From: Streptomyces flaveus
GTDB lineage: Bacteria; Actinomycetota; Actinomycetes; Streptomycetales; Streptomycetaceae
Assembly: GCF_014647675.1 (NCBI RefSeq)
Contig: NZ_BMPQ01000003.1
Location: 124,001 to 188,000, forward strand
DNA length: 64,000 nt
Direction: 5' to 3'
Shown here: positions 60,391-64,000 of the stretch, in pieces
Numbering within the stretch: position 1 is the first letter of the stretch
Layout: each line of letters opens with the position of its first letter
Made by a program: the position numbers and the translations under genes
The notes under the pieces: model-generated
Told to the model about the DNA's origin: nothing
Databases searched by the model: none
What the model saw: only the letters and a program-made list of their open reading frames with translations

Positions 60391-60546
60391 CGCAACGGCT
60401 CCTTCTGTCATCTCGAGGCGCCCTGACGGCGTCCCCGGATCCCCTCCATGGTGGCACCTCGTGCCATGGAACGGCTAGGGGCTCTCATGGCCTCCCGTTG
60501 TGACCGCGGCAACTCTTTCCGCGTAAGTTCTCGGTAAAGGAATTCA

Positions 60547-60567
60547 GATACGAGACCGTCTCGTATC
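60547..60567. promoter_or_regulatory. Palindromic operator before the DHA2 efflux gene
   Basis: GATACGAGAC-C-GTCTCGTATC: perfect 10-bp arms around one base, 22 bases before the MFS start. Likely site of the TetR protein encoded downstream. Confidence 0.85.
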
Positions 60568-60589
60568 GTTATTCGCTAACCTCGACGGC

Positions 60590-62182
60590 ATGACTACTCC
60601 CGCCGCCACCGGCTCCCGTGTACCGGAGGCCGTGCATCGGCGTCGCTGGGTGATCCTCGGCGTGCTGATGCTGAGCCTGCTGATCGTCGTACTCGACAAC
60701 TCGATCCTGAACGTCGCGATCAAGACCATCTCGACGCCCGCCCCGACCGGCCTGGGGGCCACCCAGAGTGAGCTCGAGTGGGCCATCAACGCGTACACGC
60801 TCGTCTTCGCGGGGCTGCTGTTCACGGCCGGCCTCCTCGGCGACCGGCTCGGGCGCAAGAAGGTGCTGCTCGGCGGGCTCGCCGTCTTCGGTGGCGCCTC
60901 GGCGCTCGCCGCGTTCTCCGGCTCACCCGAGCAGCTCATCGGCTTCCGTGCCCTGATGGGGCTCGGTGCCGCCTTCGTGATGCCCGCCACCCTCGCCGTC
61001 CTCATGAACGTCTTCGAGCGGGACGAGCAGCCGAAGGCCATCGGCATCTGGGCGGGCGGCGTCGGACTCGCCATCGCCATCGGGCCCATCACCGGAGGGG
61101 TGCTCCTCGATCACTTCTGGTGGGGGTCCGTGTTCCTCATCAACGTGCCGATCGTGATCCTGGCGATCGGGCTCATGACGGTGCTGGTTCCCGACTCCCG
61201 CGATCCGAAGCCCGGCCGGATCGACCCGGTGGGCGTGCTGCTGTCCGTCGTCGGGCTCGTCCTGCTCGTGTACGGCATCATCAAGGGCGGCCAGCTCGCC
61301 GACTTCACCGACGTCGAGGTGCTGGCGACCATGGGTGCCGGACTCGCCGTACTCGCCGGATTCGTCTGGTACGAGAAGCGCATCGACCACCCGTCCGTCG
61401 ACGTCACGTACTTCAAGAACCGGGTCTTCTCGTCGGCCATCGGCGCCATAGGGCTGGTCTTCTTCGCGCTGATGGGCGTGACGTTCTTCGCGGTCTTCTA
61501 CACGCAGACCGTGCGCGGCTACTCGCCTTTCCAGACAGGCCTGTTGATGCTGCCGCTGGCCGTGGCACAACTCGTGTTCGCACCGCGGGCCCGGCTGGTC
61601 GTCGACCGCTTCGGCTACCGGATCACGACCACCGGCGGCATGTCGCTCATCGCCGTGATGCTGGCCGCGTTCACCATCCTGGACGCCGATACGCCGATCT
61701 GGGTCCTGGAGGTCATCTTCTTCCTGATGGGCACCGGGATGGCGCACGTCATGACGCCCACCAGCGTCGTGATCATGCAGACCATGCCCCGCGAGAAGGC
61801 CGGTTCCGCCTCCGCGCTCAGCAACACCTTCCGTCAGGTCGGCGGCGCCCTGGGCATCGCCGTACTCGGCTCGGTCCTGTCCGCGTCGTACCGCTCGGGC
61901 ATCGAGGACAAGCTCACCCTGCTGCCCGCCGACCTCCGGCACCACGCGGGCGAATCCATCGAGGCCACCCTCGGTGCCGCCGCGAAGCTCGGGCCCCAGG
62001 GCGAGGCCCTGGTCACCCCGGCGCACGACGCCTTCCTGCACGCCATGCATCTCACCGCTCTGGGCGGAGCCGGTGTCGCCCTCTTCGGAGCCCTGGTCGT
62101 GGCGCTGTTCCTGCCGGGCCGGGACCCGGCCCCGAAGGAGCCCGGGGGAGAGGAATCCGAACTGATGGCTGCCGAACACTGA
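60590..62182 (+). CDS. DHA2 family MFS drug exporter (EmrB/QacA type)
   Basis: 530 residues, 14 membrane spans. [20 protein letters not shown] (motif D1), [15 protein letters not shown] (motif A), [20 protein letters not shown] (motif B), [18 protein letters not shown] (motif C, antiporter type). Ends [16 protein letters not shown]. Probably pumps lipophilic cations or antibiotics, derepressed when the downstream TetR releases the palindrome at 60547. Confidence 0.93.
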   Translation: MTTPAATGSRVPEAVHRRRWVILGVLMLSLLIVVLDNSILNVAIKTISTPAPTGLGATQSELEWAINAYTLVFAGLLFTAGLLGDRLGRKKVLLGGLAVFGGASALAAFSGSPEQLIGFRALMGLGAAFVMPATLAVLMNVFERDEQPKAIGIWAGGVGLAIAIGPITGGVLLDHFWWGSVFLINVPIVILAIGLMTVLVPDSRDPKPGRIDPVGVLLSVVGLVLLVYGIIKGGQLADFTDVEVLATMGAGLAVLAGFVWYEKRIDHPSVDVTYFKNRVFSSAIGAIGLVFFALMGVTFFAVFYTQTVRGYSPFQTGLLMLPLAVAQLVFAPRARLVVDRFGYRITTTGGMSLIAVMLAAFTILDADTPIWVLEVIFFLMGTGMAHVMTPTSVVIMQTMPREKAGSASALSNTFRQVGGALGIAVLGSVLSASYRSGIEDKLTLLPADLRHHAGESIEATLGAAAKLGPQGEALVTPAHDAFLHAMHLTALGGAGVALFGALVVALFLPGRDPAPKEPGGEESELMAAEH

Positions 62183-62223
62183 GAGAATCGGCCCGAACCG
62201 GGCGGCGGACGAAGGGAGTTGGC

Positions 62224-62844
62224 GTGGACCTCGCGGAGCAGGGGGCCGGACGTGGTGGGGCCGTGAGAGGGCGCCCGCGCAGTGAGAGCGTGGAGCGTTC
62301 CATCATCGAGGGCGTCATCGGACTCCTGGAGGACGGCGTCCCGCTCGCGGAGATCTCCATCGAGCGCGTCGCCCGCACCGCGGGGGTGGGCAAGGCCACC
62401 ATCTACCGCCGCTGGAGCAACCGCGAAGAGCTCTTCTGCGACGTCATGCGCGCCGCCGAGCAGGTCGACCTGAAGCTGCCCGGCACCTCGACGCGCGACG
62501 ACCTGATCGCCCTCCTCGAGTCGATACGCAGGCGCGGCCTGGCCAACCGCACCTCGTCGCTCGCGCACAACGTCCTCGCCCAGATGAAGAGCAGCCCCAA
62601 GCTGTGGAAGGCGTACGACGCGAACGTGATCGAGCCACGGCGCCGGCTCACCCACGAGGTGCTGCGCCGCGGACAGCAGAACGGCGAGATCCGCTCCGAC
62701 CTCGATGTCGAGCTGATCGGTGACCTGTTCGCCGGTCCCATGCTCGTACGCACCGTCATGCGCCCCGACGCCGAACTCCCCGACGGCCTCGCCGAGGAGA
62801 TCGTCGACACCGTCCTGGAGGGACTGCGCCCCGGCAAGGGGTGA
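62224..62844 (+). CDS. TetR family regulator of the DHA2 exporter
   Basis: 206 residues from GTG 62224 behind AAGGGAG. Gly/Arg-rich start (VDLAEQGAGRGGAVRGRPRS), HTH ISIERVARTAGVGKATIYRR WSN, helical ligand domain with KLWKAYDANVIEPRRRLTHE. Encoded 41 bases after the exporter, same strand; likely binds 60547-60567 and so controls its own operon. Confidence 0.92.
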   Translation: MDLAEQGAGRGGAVRGRPRSESVERSIIEGVIGLLEDGVPLAEISIERVARTAGVGKATIYRRWSNREELFCDVMRAAEQVDLKLPGTSTRDDLIALLESIRRRGLANRTSSLAHNVLAQMKSSPKLWKAYDANVIEPRRRLTHEVLRRGQQNGEIRSDLDVELIGDLFAGPMLVRTVMRPDAELPDGLAEEIVDTVLEGLRPGKG

Positions 62845-63077
62845 GAGCGCCAGGCCGTCAAGGCGCCAAGTTGCTTAAGCCTGGCCGACCCCTGAGTGAA
62901 TGTGAGGGTTTCGTCACAGACCGCTCCCGCAGGGTGGACGATCGGAACTGGGTACGCAGGCAAGGGCGTCATCGTGCCCGTATCGCCGTCCGTCGGGGCG
63001 GCCGGAGTGAACGCGATCATCCCCTAGGGTTCTTGGGTGCGGGGGATGGGTGAACGGCACGTTGTGAGGTCGAGAGT

Positions 63078-64000
63078 ATGGCGCAGGCGTACAAGACGGA
63101 GGCGGGCAGCGGCGGCCAGGAGCCCGACCGCAGAGAGCCCCGGTTTCAGCGCCTGCTCGACACCCTTCGGGGCGACCGCCGTATCTGGCGTCGCGGCATC
63201 GTCCTCGCCGTCTGTGCGGTCCTCATCGCCTTCCTGATGGTGCTGCACGCGCAGATCCCGAACACGGTCGGCAACCTCGGTTCCCTCAACGAGACGTTCC
63301 TGCCCTGGCTGGGCGTCTTCATCCCGGTGCTGCTCGGCCTCGCGCTGCTGAGGCGGTCCGCGACCGCACTGATCGCCGTGCTGCTGCCCGCGATCGTCTG
63401 GTTCAGCCTCTTCGGCTCACTGGTCTTCGACAAGACCGGCAGCGGCGGCGACCTCACCGTCGCCCAGCACAACGTCAACGCGGACAACGCGAACCCGTCC
63501 GGCACCGCCCGCGCCGTGGCCGCCTCCGGGGCCGACGTGGTGGCCCTGGAGGAGCTGACGGAGACCGTGGTCCCGGTGTACGAGAAGGCGCTGGCCGGGG
63601 CGTACAAGTACCACTCCGTGCAGGGCACCGTCGGCCTGTGGAGCAAGTACCCGCTGAGCGACGTCAAGGCCGTCGACATCAAGCTGGGCTGGACGCGCGC
63701 CATGCGGGCGACCGTCACCGCGCCGGGCGGGCAACTCGCGGTGTACGTGGCGCACCTGCCCTCGGTGCGGGTGAAGATCGAGGCCGGGTTCACCGCGCGG
63801 CAGCGCGACAAGAGCGCCAACGCGCTGGGTGATGCCATCTCCGCCGAGAAGCTGCCGATGTCCGTCCTGCTCGGCGATCTGAACGGCACGATGAACGACC
63901 GTGCGCTCAACGGCATCACCGCGCAGATGCGCTCCACACAGGGCGCCGCGGGCAGCGGCTTCGGGTTCAGCTGGCCGGCGTCGTTCCCGATGGCGCGGAT
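63078..64000 (+). CDS. Endonuclease/exonuclease/phosphatase family membrane protein (partial, runs off right edge)
   Basis: About 307 residues visible from ATG 63078 (MAQAYKTEAGSGGQEPDRRE). Cytoplasmic basic N-terminus, three membrane helices (GIVLAVCAVLIAFLMVLHAQ; LPWLGVFIPVLLGLALL; ALIAVLLPAIVWFSLFGSLV), then an exterior EEP domain: LTVAQHNVNADNANPSGTAR, ADVVALEELTETVVPVYEKA, VLLGDLNGTMNDRAL with the GDxN motif. Similar to Streptomyces membrane-anchored EEP proteins (sphingomyelinase/DNase-like). Substrate unknown; C-terminus outside the window. Confidence 0.88.
   Translation, partial: MAQAYKTEAGSGGQEPDRREPRFQRLLDTLRGDRRIWRRGIVLAVCAVLIAFLMVLHAQIPNTVGNLGSLNETFLPWLGVFIPVLLGLALLRRSATALIAVLLPAIVWFSLFGSLVFDKTGSGGDLTVAQHNVNADNANPSGTARAVAASGADVVALEELTETVVPVYEKALAGAYKYHSVQGTVGLWSKYPLSDVKAVDIKLGWTRAMRATVTAPGGQLAVYVAHLPSVRVKIEAGFTARQRDKSANALGDAISAEKLPMSVLLGDLNGTMNDRALNGITAQMRSTQGAAGSGFGFSWPASFPMAR

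Overview
The window is about 72% GC with strongly G/C-biased third codon positions, GGAGG-type ribosome sites, many GTG starts and frequent 4-base ATGA/GTGA overlaps. This, with the gene families present (AfsR-type SARP regulator, mycothiol-type DinB protein, F420 reductase, DrrAB exporter, LAxTG sorting signal, DUF6243, DUF6194), points to a Streptomyces chromosome. No rRNA, tRNA or CRISPR array was found.

Layout. 1-7.6 kb: a minus-strand nucleoside locus. It holds a BMP lipoprotein, a two-domain ABC ATPase and a permease (running off the left edge), a DeoD-type phosphorylase, a GATase-like protein, a LacI repressor and an SAH/MTA-deaminase-type amidohydrolase. Two identical 16-base operator sequences sit upstream of the two transcription units. 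7.7-11.3 kb: an unknown protein and cstA-ybdD. 11.4-14.3 kb: a DUF3311 protein divergent from a sodium:solute symporter, then an ECF sigma factor and a small membrane protein joined by overlaps. 14.5-18.8 kb: lpdA, a MazG-like protein, and an SDR/TetR pair around a palindromic operator, followed by a DinB-family gene that looks frameshifted. 19.1-22.8 kb: a membrane protein and a two-component system, bracketed by inverted pairs of one repeat. 22.8-29.1 kb: an SDR, PhoD, a Gfo/Idh/MocA oxidoreductase, a Bcr/CflA transporter and a serine hydrolase. 29.1-35.3 kb: a perfect 62-bp palindrome, a 19-bp tandem array, an Rsm22 methyltransferase, a TetR with its operators, a prim-pol protein and a lipoprotein. 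35.4-46.5 kb: iron and heme uptake (EfeOBU, HmuTUV, two HtaA proteins, heme oxygenase) with three iron boxes. 46.6-56.3 kb: map, a DrrAB-type exporter, an AfsR-like regulator, a site-2 protease, an F420 reductase and a sialidase. 56.5-59.06 kb: an IS630-type element with apparent passenger genes. 59.1-64 kb: panB, an MFS/TetR efflux pair around a palindrome, and a partial EEP-family membrane protein.

Working together. The nucleoside locus reads as import, deamination and phosphorolysis under one LacI repressor. The iron block reads as one regulon: heme captured at the cell surface (HtaA proteins, one with an LAATG sorting signal), imported (HmuTUV) and opened (heme oxygenase), beside EfeOBU.

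The most unusual signals are at DNA level: (i) a 19-bp-periodic motif, GAGCGGTGCTCTCGT-like, present between genes and also inside two unrelated genes, where it coincides with rare A/T-ending codons; (ii) a 62-bp perfect palindrome beside the main array; (iii) a dispersed hairpin element that lies between convergent gene pairs; (iv) an IS630 element whose best-matching inverted repeats enclose a double-MerR regulator and a DUF6194 gene; (v) a 13-bp duplication of a start codon under a LacI-controlled promoter.
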